Assembly (NCBI GenBank): GCA_907164885.2
Contig: OU015490.1
Location: 95,727,386 to 95,791,385, forward strand
Direction of reading: 5' to 3'
DNA: 64,000 nucleotides
Source of the DNA: Dolomedes plantarius
Lineage: Eukaryota > Arthropoda > Arachnida > Araneae > Dolomedidae
In this document: piece after piece, positions 30,611 to 42,283 of the stretch
Numbering within the stretch: position 1 is the first letter of the stretch
Layout of the letters: every line of letters starts with the position of its first letter
The notes under the pieces: generated by a model
What the model was told of the DNA's origin: nothing
Databases searched by the model: none
What the model saw: only the letters and a program-made list of their open reading frames with translations
Translations under genes and position numbers: made by a program

Positions 30611-31547
30611 TTGTACTTTAATTAAAACACCATCTACACACTACATTTATGAACTGACATCTAACACTACTGAATAGAAATAAATAACATCACATGGATT
30701 TTTCTTCCTAAATTATTAGTTAGGTTTCTAATACTCATTGTTCTGATACACGTGGAAACAATTATTAATCACCCAAATTTAAAGTTATTTATTTTTTTAA
30801 CGAGCGTAATTTTCCAAAATATCCGGCAAATATTTTCTTACAATTGGGTTTACGACACATATCTCATTTACATATAAGTGACTTACTTCTGAAATTAATT
30901 TGAGATGTTACATTAAGCGCGACTAAAGCACAAGCTGGCAAGACACAGAACTTTTCGTTAAAATTGTTTTGCAAAGTTTTCATATCCCTGTCTGTAATGA
31001 TTCTGTTAATTATGTGTTAATGATGAAATTTAGCATTTCTGGTAGAAAATAAAATTTTTCCACCCATGTCGTTTATATTAATTCCGTTTTTCGAAAATTA
31101 ATGAGGAATGAAAGATTAATCTGAGGATTGAAACTTCTAGAAATAATTATAGAATCTGACATCATATTTCTCGGCTAGTTTGAAGGGAATTGCTTTGAAG
31201 CGAAAAATCAGATTAGAAATAATTTTATGTCAGGAATCTTCATTTGATGGAGATTTCTATCAGATGTTAGCAAATGAATTCTGTGGTTCGATGTTTAGAT
31301 TATTTTTAATAACAGATCTCAGGGGTATTTTCTAATTACAACAAAAGTATTTGTCAAATCTTATAATGAAGGATGTTTTGTCAAAGATTCGAAAATCCCG
31401 TTGAGTAAGAATGTAAGGAAGTTAATAAAACCCATGTTAGTACATAAGATAATATGAATTCATGGCTTTCATTACAGATACATGCATGAAATTAGAGCTA
31501 AAACATTAGGCAAACATTAGGATTAATATATGCCTAATGTTTTGTTT
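30611..31547. other. AT-rich intergenic sequence
   Basis: Nothing recognisable. Confidence 0.45.
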
Positions 31548-31870
31548 ACTCTTGTTGTTGTTGTTTTTTCTTATGTACCCTGGCCGGAAGTTCCAGATAA
31601 GGTCCGTATAGGCTTCGGGCTGAGTAGTGAGGCTCCGTTTTATAAAAGCACCACAAGGGTCGAAATCCAACTTGGGTAGGTGCCACCCCAATTTTTGACC
31701 AAGCACCCCCAGAAGAGACATCCGGGGGATCGTACCTTCCCAACGGACCTCATAGAGGGACTTTACAGTCCACGGATTTAACGTGCCCATATCCCGACTA
31801 GACACGGAGGTATTTAAACTACAGACAACCCAAAAAAAAGAGTGTGTAAAAATTACCACTCGGGTCCATT
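31548..31870 (-). repeat. SINE with (AAC)n tail, copy 1
   Basis: On the minus strand the element ends in TTCCGGCCAGGGTACATAAG and an A/AAC-rich tail (31550-31570). The body, with GATATGGGCACGTTAAATCC and GGTGCTTGGTCAAAAATTG, matches the copy at 60460-60690. The tRNA-like head is not clear in this copy. A long minus-strand frame across it has no homology and is a by-product. Confidence 0.6.
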
Positions 31871-31954
31871 GGACCACTATCTAAAATATATAGTATTTTA
31901 AAATATACGAAACATCCACTGATTTAAAATGAGTATATTTATTGTTAAGATACG

Positions 31955-32656
31955 CCATATTATATATAAAAGTCTCTCTATTCTAAAAAGAAGTAACTCC
32001 CGCTGTCAAAAACTTGTCACACTATCTCCTCCGAAACCACTGGGGGTATGGGGTCGAGAGTGATACCAATGGATGTAGAAAAATGGGGGAACCAAAGTTA
32101 GACATGTTTCATCTTCGTCGGACTTTAAGTTTTTTTTAATTGTATGTTTTGTGGGAAAATATTGACTTTTTCATCTTCAGATTACGATAACTCGCCAAAC
32201 AATGATCGTAGAATCTTGATCTTTTTACAATCTAAGACTACAGACATTCTCTTTCAAACTAGACCTCTTTTGTTTAAAAATATTTTAAAACAGATTAATA
32301 TTTTCATCAAAAAATGAAACACAGTTTTTCAAGAAATATCGTCCCCTACGTGGATGTAATATCGATGCTCCTCGAGTTTTTATCTTACAAAGAAAATATT
32401 TACATCATCTGAAAGCTGAAAACTTTTTTATTCATATAAACCTCATTTCAAGTCTATATCATAAATTTTCGATTTTTAATTGAATTTTAAAGCTGATAAT
32501 TCACCAGTGATGAAACGCCCTTCGCATTAAGGGTGACTACAGTAAATGGATGGAAGCTGTTACATTGCCCGAGAATCACCCCTATGTATCTCGCTATTAG
32601 CCATATCAGAGGAGCGAGCGGAGAGAGCGGAGCGAGTCTAGGGGCGAAGCCCCTAG
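31955..32656 (+). mobile_element. Non-autonomous Helitron with perfect terminal palindrome
   Basis: The right end is CTAGGGGCGAAGCCCCTAG (32638-32656), an 8-bp stem with a 3-nt loop, preceded by GAGCGGAGCGAG and followed by T, the Helitron/Helentron 3' form (hairpin, CTAG|T). The left end is taken near TATATTATATATAAAAGTC and is approximate. No coding capacity. Confidence 0.6.
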
Positions 32657-33100
32657 TTTAAAAAAAAAATTATATAATGTCTTAAAAATTTTACTTTTAT
32701 TGCATATGAGTTATTCAGTTCACATAGTACAAAAAATGACGGAATGTTCTCCGCAAACATTTTTCATACATTTTACACAGAAGGTTCGGGTTTTGCGATC
32801 TTTTTTAAGAGGGACAAACATGACATCTTAATTTTTTTTTGTGGCGGTTCATAAGTATTTGTGTGAAGCAGTTCTTAAGCACGCATTGGGGCAATCACAC
32901 TCTCTTCGTTGCTAATTCTTCTGTAAGTTGAATAAAGAAATAACACAAATAATGTAAGTAATTCAACACAAACTAATACGTATAAAGAGTGCATAGACTG
33001 CCGAACAAATTAACAGAAAAACCTACTCTAGCGTTGAAAATTATAACATTTCAATAAAAGATTGCGCAGTTGCAACAAATCCTCATACTGAAAACTGGCA
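32657..33100. other. Intergenic spacer
   Basis: No recognisable feature. Confidence 0.4.
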
Positions 33101-33740
33101 AATATAACTAAAATTAAATAATTCAACAGAGCCAGATAATTATTAGCAGGAAGAATGTAGACAAAAAATAAACAGAAGTCACGCACTTAGGACTCAACGC
33201 ACCATAATGCAAGATATAACTAAAATTAAATAATTCAGCAGAGCCAGATAATCATTAGCAGGAAGAATGTAGACAAAAAATAAACAGAAGTCACGCACTT
33301 AGGACTCAACGCACCATAATGCAAGATATAACTAAAATTAAATAATTCAGCAGAGCCAGATAATCATTAGCAGGAAGAATGTAGACAAAAAATAACTACT
33401 AAATTTGTAAATAAATGTGTACTTACATTTAAGGTGTGTTGAGTCCTAAGTGCAGGATGTCTCTGTATTTTCATATTTGACTATCTATTTCAGTGGGGAT
33501 CTCGGGACCTTGGGATGTCTTTTAGTTAAACCTGCATTCTATTTAGAAAGTTCCCCTTTGAAGTAAGTGGTTTGGTTAGGCCTCCTGATGACCAGACTAG
33601 TCGGTTACCTCGATATATGATCTTGCATTATAGTGCGTTGAGTCCTAAATGCGTGATTTCTACTTATTTTTTGTCTACATTCTTCCTGCTAATAATTATC
33701 TGGCTCTGTTGAATTATTTAATTTTAGTTATATTTGAATA
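33101..33740. mobile_element. Inverted-repeat element with 112-bp subterminal tandem repeats
   Basis: A 112-bp unit (containing AACAGAGCCAGATAATTATT, GCACTTAGGACTCAACGCAC) occurs in tandem at 33101, 33213 and 33325 (last copy partial). One inverted copy lies at about 33625-33737. The outer ends therefore form ~112-bp inverted repeats. No coding capacity. Superfamily unknown. Confidence 0.72.
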
Positions 33741-34305
33741 AGGAAGTTCCATCTTTTCTTTAATTTCTGATTATATTCATCATTTAAAGACAGCCATATT
33801 ATGTATGTATTCATTTCACTAATATCTATCATATTAAATAATACAATCAAAAGCAGCCGATTTATCATGCGTTTCACACTATAAGTTTCCAGTATTTTGT
33901 CCATCGTGTGAACTCCACCCTTTGTTTTATTACCATATATTTATTACCATATATTTATTACCATATATTGCTTTCTGATGTGTTTGTGTGTCTGTGTGTG
34001 TGTTCGTCAAGTACAAATCTTGCAATCGATTTTTAACTAACTTCCCGACTAGCTAGACATTTGAAACTTTTAGAATAGCTCGGAACACGATGACAATGTA
34101 TTTTTTAATACTTTTAGCCATCTTTAAGCAGAATTAAATTAATTTTCAGTTATTTTCAGTTAATTTTGTTTTGTAGACTGGTGCAGCCATCTATCTACCG
34201 GAACGGGAACGAAAAGTTAAATGCAAGTTAACTTCCAATTAACTTGATTTTCTTTCATTTGATGGGATAATTCATCAAAAAAATTTTAAAAAAGCATTTA
34301 TTAAT
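33741..34305. other. Intergenic sequence with small tandem
   Basis: Three tandem copies of TTATTACCATATA at about 33928-33970 and a short GT-rich stretch at about 33978-34005. Otherwise nothing. Confidence 0.45.
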
Positions 34306-34599
34306 TCATAGAAATGACAAGTTTATATGATTCAACAGAAAATTTAAAAACATGGTAAAATAAAAAGTTTTTTTTATCTTGTAATTATTATAGTCTAAGA
34401 TTATTTGTGGCTTCTGTTTGAAACCGGTGCCCACATCACAAGCGTTTTGCATTGTACTTAGTAACAACTTTTCTTTTTCTGGAACAGTAAGAGATAATGG
34501 ATGTTTTTTCTTGAAATCCGAATAAAGTAGAAAATACAGCACGATTTTTTTTTCTGAACAAAGCGGGTCATTCCGGTTTATTTTTTCAAATTGCTTCAA
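34306..34599 (-). pseudogene. Possible piggyBac transposase fragment
   Basis: 97 open codons on the minus strand. PLSLTVPEKEKLLLSTMQN and KQKPQIILDYNNYK resemble the piggyBac region where relatives read LLSSMH...KPEIILYYNxTKGGVD. The following GGVD motif is missing and the frame continues with unrelated residues. I am not sure of the family. Confidence 0.35.
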
Positions 34600-34729
34600 T
34601 TAGAGATAAATTTTTTGAGGTAAGGTGTGTTGCTAATCCATACGACGTATAAAAATTATCGCATGTGATATATGACCAGAATTTTCAGTTTCCTTTGCCA
34701 ACCTTCTGTGACATGGAACTCGACTGTTG

Positions 34730-35610
34730 TAAGTATTTTGATTATTATACTGTTTTAACTATTAAAAAATACTGTTTTCTTATTTCTCAATTTCGAAACA
34801 ACATTAATTCGGTTCCATGCACATTTATAAGTGTATTTTTTTTTTGTAAATCTTAATTTGTCTATGTACTGAAAATCATTCCTGTGGTTTTTCGTACTGG
34901 TTTTCCTGGAAGAAGGGAATGTGCTTCCCATATGTAATTAAGTGTTATCTGTTACAGTACGGATAGTACTCAAGGTCATTTCCACAAGAAGAGAGAATTA
35001 CTTGCCACCCTCTCGGTCATTAAGGGGACACAGTTCCTCCATAGAAACGACCCAGCAACCATCTTTTAACCAATCATATATCTGAAAGGTCTTAATTGCT
35101 CTAGAACATTTTCTGACCTCTGCGTTTTCGGCGCTGGGAAGTTTTAACGGCTTTTTGAGTCAGTTGAAAAAAAGCTGCGACTGTGAGAGTGTTCGAGGTT
35201 GTTCGCTCTTCGGCCCCAGTTGCCATTTTTGTATGCTGAGATTTCTGGTCTGCTTTTGGACGAAGTTTAGTACAAAAAAGAGTAATAATCATCAGTCTAT
35301 AGTAAGGATGGTGGTAAGTAATAATAATTTGTAATATATTTTATCAGGCGAGGACACACAATAATTAATATATGTAGCTAGGTTTTATTATGTGTTCAAA
35401 TACTTTCTTAATGTATGTAGATAATGTTGTTTCTGTGCAAATTGCAACCAACGATAAAATTAATTTTAAATAAGAAGAGGAGATATTAAATGGTAATATT
35501 ATTTAATTAAATTGAGTTTGTTTTTATAATTTTCTCAGACATGTGTAAGAATGTGTTTTCTCCAATTAACAATTTAAAAAAGTGCCACTATACGATCATC
35601 TATTTTATTT
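34730..35610 (+). repeat. 0.9-kb dispersed duplicate, copy 1 (promoter-like)
   Basis: Matches 43330-44245 over its whole length with many substitutions and small indels. Shared landmarks: TCGGTTCCATGCACATTTAT, GGTCATTAAGGGGACAC, a CCAAT motif (TTTTAACCAATCAT, about 35068), CTGACCTCTGCG, GAAGTTTTAACGG. Then comes ATCATCAGTCTATAGTAAGG-ATGGTG-GTAAGT (about 35291-35317), where GTAAGT looks like a splice donor just after an ATG. It could be a duplicated promoter with first exon, or a transposon part. Confidence 0.6.
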
Positions 35611-35639
35611 CATGTTCTAATTCCGCATAATACCTTCTA

Positions 35640-35995
35640 ATTACATTTTCTTCCGGGTGGGATTCTCGGATTTCATGTTTGCCTTTATATACTTCCAATT
35701 TCCAAACATACGATGTTACGCGGTCACAAATAACAGATAATTTTAATCCACACTTTCCAGGTTTAGATGGTATGTATTGCCGGAAAAGGCATTTTTCATT
35801 AAAAGCAACTAACTACTCATAGACAGTCATAGACCATTTAGGAATATAAGGGTCTTGTAAATAACTGTTCCACAACTCAATGAATTCTCTTATTGGCTGA
35901 AATTTATTACTTGATCTTCTTTTATGCCTCTCAGCAGTATTATCACATCTTGTGAATTTATAACGACTCACCACGTCAAGAAACATTTGTTTTCA
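35640..35995 (-). pseudogene. piggyBac-like transposase core fragment
   Basis: On the minus strand the frame gives RRSSNKFQPIREFIELWNSY and then, after a stop, LVAFNEKCLFRQYIPSKPGK, CGLKLSVICDRVTSYVWKLE and VYKGK. piggyBac relatives read VDEQLVAFRGRCxFRQYIPSKPxKYG. Here the catalytic Asp codon of VDEQ is replaced by Tyr (TVYE) and the Gln is a stop (at about 35813), so the copy is dead at a key residue. Probably the same copy as the N-terminal piece at 36906-37166, separated by unrelated or decayed sequence. Confidence 0.75.
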
Positions 35996-36905
35996 ACTTT
36001 TCATGCTCTAAATTTCGCATAATGCTTCATTTTTCGATTTCTAGACTCCAGTATGTGATAAAATTCCAATGATTTTTTTTTTAGTTCTGTATTATGTATA
36101 GGATTCTACTCTTTACAGAATAACCTATTGCATTCAGCGCTAGTCAATTTTACTACAATTTCTAAAAGTGTTTTACGAAGGTAGATAAGTGTTATGAAAA
36201 CATCAACTTAAAAGTAGTTCCGGAACATCCTATTTAATACTAGACTGAACTGGTTTGCCTTGCTCCTGCTTGCCAAATTAAAAGCGGTGGCGCGGCAATG
36301 AATGCGCGCGCATGGACATTCTCCAGAACTTCTTACAAAGTTTAAAAAAAACGTTGGCGACAAGAAAGGTGTTGCGAATTTTGAATTTTTCGGCTGAAGA
36401 ACGTTATGTGAAGTCAGTCTTCAAATTTTCTTCGACCAGAGTGTCCGTCGATGATCTTATAGAGAAGGCTTTCTCAAGCCCATGGTTGCACGTGTAGCGC
36501 CAAGGAAATGTAATTAATTTACGAAGGGTTTTACGAAGAAGTGAATCGAGCTTATGTAATCCAAGTTCCCGCGCATGAGTCACACAGATTTGCACACATG
36601 CGGAATTGACCAATGTAATAGATTCAAGACATCCTAATGTTTCTTGGTCTTTTGAGGAAGAATTGTGATGTCCACGTGCAAATAATTTCTGTGCTAAGAA
36701 TTGTGATCCCCAAAATAATTTTTGTGCTCTCCCAGCTCAAGTATTAAATAAAGTGTGGTGAGGGAATTCTAGTTTTAATCTTATATTTTTAATGCAATGT
36801 GCTGATCTTTTATAATCACGGCCATAACAATAATCATTAACAATAAGAAATAAAGATGCTATAGAATACCCTTCACAATTTCAAAATCTTGTAGGTCCTG
36901 ATTTT
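35996..36905. other. Decayed sequence within the piggyBac remnant
   Basis: Between the core and N-terminal pieces. Includes a GC-richer patch (about 36270-36320) and a 61-codon plus / 69-codon minus open stretch near 36.3-36.6 kb without homology. It may hold an inserted element. Confidence 0.3.
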
Positions 36906-37166
36906 TCACGTAAAATATGAATTTTCAGAACCTCTTCCTTGTGGTATGGAAACTTCATCCTTATACAATATCTGTATATTATTTTTGGAAACAAAAGTAC
37001 TATGCGAAGTGCATGAGGGCGCTACATTTACTTCACTGCCATTATTATCGTATTCTGAATAGGAATCAAAAACTTCATAACATGTTTCACCATTATCTAC
37101 TTCATCTTCATCTGACGACATACCATCATTATCTGTGTCATAATCGATATCGTTCAGATTTTCCAT
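36906..37166 (-). pseudogene. Acidic N-terminal piece of a piggyBac-like transposase
   Basis: 86 open codons beginning MENLNDIDYDTDNDGMSSDE and rich in Asp, Glu and Ser, as in the low-complexity N-terminus of piggyBac transposases, and similar in style to the better supported copy at 51.7-52.2 kb. Position and orientation fit the core piece at 35640-35995. Alone it would not be diagnostic. Confidence 0.5.
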
Positions 37167-38150
37167 AATTTTTTCAAATTTCTCACTGAATACTTTTTTT
37201 CCTGTTCATGCTCTCAATTCAGATTTTAAAATAACAAATAAGTAAGGCAAAGTAAAAAAAGAAAAATTATGAACATTCGTAAAATAGCAAAGAAAGCTAA
37301 AACTGCATTTATTACCAAGATATTCCGATATCAAGTACTATTTTTAATCAAAACACAAAAACGTAAATGGACCAACACCATTCACTCACTAATTGTGGCT
37401 GCTGATAAATGACTTGCTGAATAGTATGCAGCCCCTTCTATATATATCTTGCACGAGATTATCTAGATCAATCCAGAATGTTTTGAAATGTTCACCACAA
37501 AAACTTTATCGCCAAGTTTTATTGTCAAGTGATTGCTGTCAAGTTTTATTGTCACCCCTCATATTTGTACGGCACCCCTAGAAAAAATAACAGTATATTA
37601 TGTCTGTATCAATAGCGGGTCCAATGGACCCGTGCGGTAAATAATGTAACAAAATTATGCATCAGTGAAACATTTCAAACAAAATTGTAATCGCAACTGC
37701 ATATGAACCGAGTAGAACATAGGAGGAAAAGTCACGTAATTGCAAAATTTTCGGCTTTAATTTTTTTGAGAAAACCTGCATTGAATATTGCTGTTGGATC
37801 CAATGGACCCGTCTATTGGACGGAAGGTGAACGGCGTTTGTCGGTATTTGATCTGATCAATCTGAGTAACGAAAGCTGGCACGCTATCGATAGGTTATCT
37901 CGGGCCCTAATTTATTGTTAACACCAATAACCAAACGGCTGGTGAGTATTATATTTTCATCGCCATAGATCAAATAACGACATCTCTATAATCGAAGATT
38001 CATCAGTTGCGGTGGACTCATCGGAATGACTTCAACCCGAGTTTAGTATCATTGAATTTTAGAAAAGTTGCGATAAGGTTTTGATGAAACAGAGGCTAAT
38101 GTTATTGGTGTGAGACGAATATTTATTTTAAATTACGCAGATCTCATTTT
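37167..38150. other. Intergenic, with two short palindromes
   Basis: GGGTCCAATGGACCC at about 37618-37632 and GGATCCAATGGACCC at about 37796-37810. A 72-codon frame between (37703-37921) has no homology. Confidence 0.4.
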
Positions 38151-38400
38151 GGGCTTGTGGCGGCCCAGTGGTACAGCGCGCTGGTTTCGGTGCTGAGGGT
38201 GCTCGAATTGAATCCTGGCTTCGCCCCACGAAAAAGGCCTTCGTTCGAGTCGTCATTTCATGGGGGATAATGCTGTCGCCTATATGGTGCCCACACAATA
38301 AAATGGGCAGTAAAATTGCCGTGTAGTATAGGCGAATGTTTGACGACAAGTGCCTCCGCATTGGGAAAAAAAGATTCCATTTTGTTAAGTCTCCTGTAAG
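38151..38400 (+). repeat. tRNA-derived SINE, head-containing copy
   Basis: Begins GGGCTTGTGGCGGCCCAGTG (A-box-like TGGCGGCCCAGTGG), then GGTGCTCGAATTGAATCC (B-box-like) about 45 bp later, the spacing of a tRNA-type RNA polymerase III promoter. The same head is found reversed at about 60630-60690. The sequence downstream (to about 38400) differs from the other copies. Confidence 0.6.
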
Positions 38401-39144
38401 TATTTCAACCATTGTAGCATTTAATCTTAATATAAAATTATGTTAAAATTAGCAGAAATAAATTCTTGCATATTTTTTTATGCTAAGTACGAAAGATTTT
38501 ATTTTTAACGAGTATGTATCATCGTTTTGAATCTATGCATTTTTTGCATGAATGACCTATAACTTTAAAAATTGGATAATAAATGTATTTAAAAATATTA
38601 CTTTTAAATAATCTTTAGATTTTTCTTATAAACCATTGTATCGTTTGCAATAATAAAAACAGTCTTTAATTAAACATTAAATGAAGAACAGACATTTTCT
38701 GGTTTTTGTCAATAATTTTCCTTAACAAACACTAAAGCACTTATTTTGATAAGTCTCCAGTATGTATTTCAACCATTGAATCATTTAATTTTAATATAAA
38801 ATTATGCTAAAATTAGTAGAAATAAATTATTGCATATTTATTTATACAAAGAGCGAAAGATTTTTATTTTAAATGTGCATGTATCATCGTTTTGGATCTA
38901 GGCATTTTTTGAATGAATGACTTATAACTTTAAACTTTGCATAAAAAAGATATTTCAAAATACCAGATTTGAGTAATCTTTCGTATTTTCTTTTTTACAT
39001 CTTTTTATGCAACGTTTTTCGGGACAATAAGGGATCACTTGCTTTGTAAGATTGCATGTAAGTTTGGATTTTAATTTAGCATTTATCCTTTTTTAATATA
39101 TGAGTTTGTCAGTTGTTGTATTGTTTGTAATAAAATAAATAGTC

Positions 39145-39263
<119 letters not shown>

Positions 39264-39659
39264 AAGTACAGACTTTATTCTGGTTTTTGCCAATAATTTT
39301 CCTTAACCAACACTAAAGCACTCATAAATCTCCAGTCAGTACTTCAGCTATTCAATCATTTAATTTTAATATAAAATGATGTTAAAATTAGCAGAAATAA
39401 ATTCTTGCATAGCTATTTATACGAACAGAGAAAGATTTTTATTTTTAATGTTTAGGTATTACCGTTTTGAATTTATGAATTTTTTGCCTGAATGACCTAT
39501 AACATTAAACTTTGGATAAGAAATATATTTCAAAAGACAGCAATAGAGTAATCCTTAGGATTTTCTTATTTACATCTTTTTATGCGACGTTTTCGGGAAA
39601 ATCAGTGGTCACTTGTATTGCAAGATTACAGGATGGATTTTAATTTGGTGTTTACCACA

Positions 39660-39797
39660 GGGATAGTGGTCTAACTGCACTTCCTAGGCCACGCCCTCAA
39701 GTGCAGATTTCAGATAGCAAGGGTAGCGGGGATCCATCATTGGACAGGGGGTAAATAAGAGAAGACAGTGATTGGGGCGCTCAGGATCCGTGATGAT
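39660..39797 (+). repeat. 130-bp dispersed repeat (copy 2)
   Basis: Contains CTAGGCCACGCCCTCAAGTG and GATTGGGGCGCTCAGGATCC. Matches the minus strand of 30001-30128. Inserted in the third satellite unit, which is uninterrupted in the other copies. Confidence 0.65.
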
Positions 39798-39907
39798 TTA
39801 GTGTTAAAAAATAGTCTTTAATTATACATAAAAGAAGCACAGATTTTTTTCTGGTTTTGGTCAATAATTTTCCTTAACCAACACTAATGCACTAATGGAG
39901 ATACCGA

Positions 39908-40303
39908 CTAGTCCAGTCAATTTGTGCTCAAAAAGGGCCCTAGTGGGAAAATTTTGGGGTAGTTTTGATTTCTTCCGTTTTATATGTTTTTTGGGGTGCT
40001 GAATCCAAATCTGAGGTTTGCTAACAAAATTTCGTAACGCAACATTGAAGAAAATGCAAAAAAATGTAAAAATTTTCATTCTTCGGTGGTTTTTTGCTTA
40101 TAACTCGGAAACTGTCAACTGTTCGTATCTAACCTTATTATTCAAAATGAAAGTGCATAAAATCTCCTACAAATTTCACTATTTAGGCTTTTTTCTCCGA
40201 CGGCCCGTTTGGGTTCAAGCGCTATTTGAAAATTGACGTATTTCGGCTGTCTCCTCAAAAACCTACTTTTTCTACTCCAAAACTTTAATTTATCATTAAA
40301 GGC
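39908..40303. repeat. Left ~396-bp terminal inverted repeat
   Basis: Outermost 13 bp CTAGTCCAGTCAA. Includes TTTTGGGGTAGTT, TGAGGTTTGCTAACAAAATT and CTATTTAGG...TTCTCCGACGG. Partner at 42284-42668. Confidence 0.9.
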
Positions 40304-40536
40304 ATTTAATTCCTCCTTGCAATACATTGTAGGATTTTCAAAATCACGTTGTATTTAAAATTTATGCAAATATAATTCCGTCTTTTACATCTTTTCATTT
40401 TATTTATTCTCTCCCAGCCTCACCAAAGGATTTTATAACTGCCCCGTTTGGTTTAAAAGCCCTCTTTCCTTCCATTCTATTCCTTCACAGACGTGTCAAG
40501 GCCAACTACGTCACCGTGTACATGCGTACGTAGGGG

Positions 40537-42055
40537 ATGAGGAAAGGAACAAAATCGAGCTTGTACAGGGCTTTTACACCGACTCCAACTGAGCATGGGA
40601 ACTTGAGCGATACAAAATATGTCATTGACGGAGGGTTTTTGTTACACCGGGTAAAATGGCACCACGGACAGACATATGCAGAAATTTGCAGCAGTTATGT
40701 ATCATATGTCGAACTACAAATCAAATGCCGTTGTCATTTTTGATGGCTACCCTGACGAAGCTTGTGAAATCACCAAGCACATAGAACGATTGAGATGAGC
40801 GCAAAGAAAACAATCTGCTGCAATATCATTTACAGAATCGATGGTGCCCTCTGTCCCACAGGAGAGTTTACTTGCAAACTCCAAAAACAAGAGCCTGTTG
40901 ATATCTATGCTAATGGAAAAATTTGATGATGCAAAAATTGATTCACAGCAAGCTGTGGAGAACGCTGATATCTTGATTATCACAACAGTTCTTATGTTAG
41001 CCACGTCAAATGAATATGTAACAGTGGGGGGGGGAGATATCGACCTTTTGGTGATTTTGATTGGCCTGTGTAGCCCTGATATAAAGAATATCTTCTTTTT
41101 GAAACCAGGAAAAGGGAAGATGTCTCAAACCCTCTGCAATCCCCATCTTACCGCTCACAAAATCCTATCAGACCATATATTGTTCCTGCACGGGATGAGT
41201 GGCTGTGACACCACTTCTGTTTTGTTTAATCAAGGGAACTGATATTTTTAAAGTCCTGCAGAGAAACAATGACTTGCAACCAGTCATTGTTGATTTCAAA
41301 GACCCTCATGCATACCAGGACGAGATTGCCGAAGCAGGAAACTTGTTTCTCATGGCTCTGTATGGGAAAGGACATGAGACTAGCCTGAACGATTTGAGAT
41401 ACAGGCAATACGTATCTTCATCATACAAAAGTAAAACCAAAATTGCCTCACTCCCCCCCCCTCCCCCACCGAAGCTGCTGCACGACAACATTCACTGAGA
41501 GTTTACTTTCAGGTGCAGCAGTGGTTATCCGGTCAAACCACACTCGACGAGCAACAAAGAGACCTGAACGAGTGGGTTGGAAAAAAAAACAAGGAATGGT
41601 CTCGTGCCAGTGCCAACCACTTTGAACCCTGCACCGGACTCGATACTCCGGCACATTTCTTGTAAATGTAAAAAAGGCTGCCAACGCAATTGTGGATGCA
41701 GAAAGGCTGGCCTCCATTGCTCCCCGATCTGCACATCGTGCGAAGGGCTGTGAGAGAACGTCGAGCTCCCGGAGGACAGCATTGACTTTGACGAAGAATA
41801 GACCGAAGAAAGAGACGAAGAACAGACTCAAGAAATACGCTTACATGATGCGGAAGGTATGTCTAATCTCACAATCTATTTCGTAATCACTCATCTCTCC
41901 TTAAGATCACAAGTTGTTTTTTTTCTCACAACCTCTTTCATTTTCCAGATAAACAAGCCCCGACGATGACGACAGAACAACCCGAACCTGTGCCAGGACT
42001 CGCCGCTTTCGAAGAACCTCAGCCAGGACCCTCTAAACGACAACGGCTCCTATAA
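40537..42055 (+). pseudogene. PIN/FEN1-like nuclease with C-terminal Tesmin/TSO1 CXC domain
   Basis: The PIN-like fold is seen in order: YVIDGGFLLHRVKW (about 40618; first Asp), VVIFDGYPDEA (about 40733), NADILIITTVLML (about 40961), GGGDIDLLVILIGL (about 41030; Asp pair), then HILFLHGMSGCDTTSVLF (about 41174), a Gly-Cys-Asp-Thr-Thr block. Later FQVQQWLSGQ precedes a CXC zinc-binding domain at 41661-41741: CKCKKGC, CGCRKAGLHCSPICTSC. A GT-AG intron (41857-41948, 92 bp, phase 1) splits the last exon, which ends PGPSKRQRLL-stop at 42053. Damage: frameshifts near 40715, 41240, 41455 and 41650 and stops at 40796, 41751 and 41799. From memory, similar uncharacterised proteins occur in arthropods and cnidarians, often with a longer N-terminus that is missing here. 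Role unknown; DNA cleavage plus sequence-specific binding is inferred from the domains. Confidence 0.7.
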
Positions 42056-42283
42056 TAATGTAATATATGATCATATGTATTGTAATACAATATAATAAAA
42101 TGTAATAATTTTTCAAGATTTTTCGTTGGAATTTCAACTTTTTTTGTAACTGAATTTGTACAATTTCGGACTTCATTAAATAACTTGAACATTATTTTAT
42201 TTTTTAAAAAATTACCAGTACCTCTACATATACGATCTAAATAAGGTATGTGCAGAGAACTGGGAGGGATTCAGTAATTGACA

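Noticed and set aside
31506..31877. 123-codon minus-strand frame
   Set aside because: Lies across a SINE copy; the related SINE copies do not keep the frame.
36312..36613. Overlapping 61- and 69-codon frames on opposite strands
   Set aside because: No motif, no repeat partner and no splice context. Not called as a gene.
38151..38225. Possible true tRNA gene
   Set aside because: A- and B-box-like sequences are present, but no cloverleaf with an anticodon stem could be made out, and the same head occurs in another repeat copy. It fits a SINE better.
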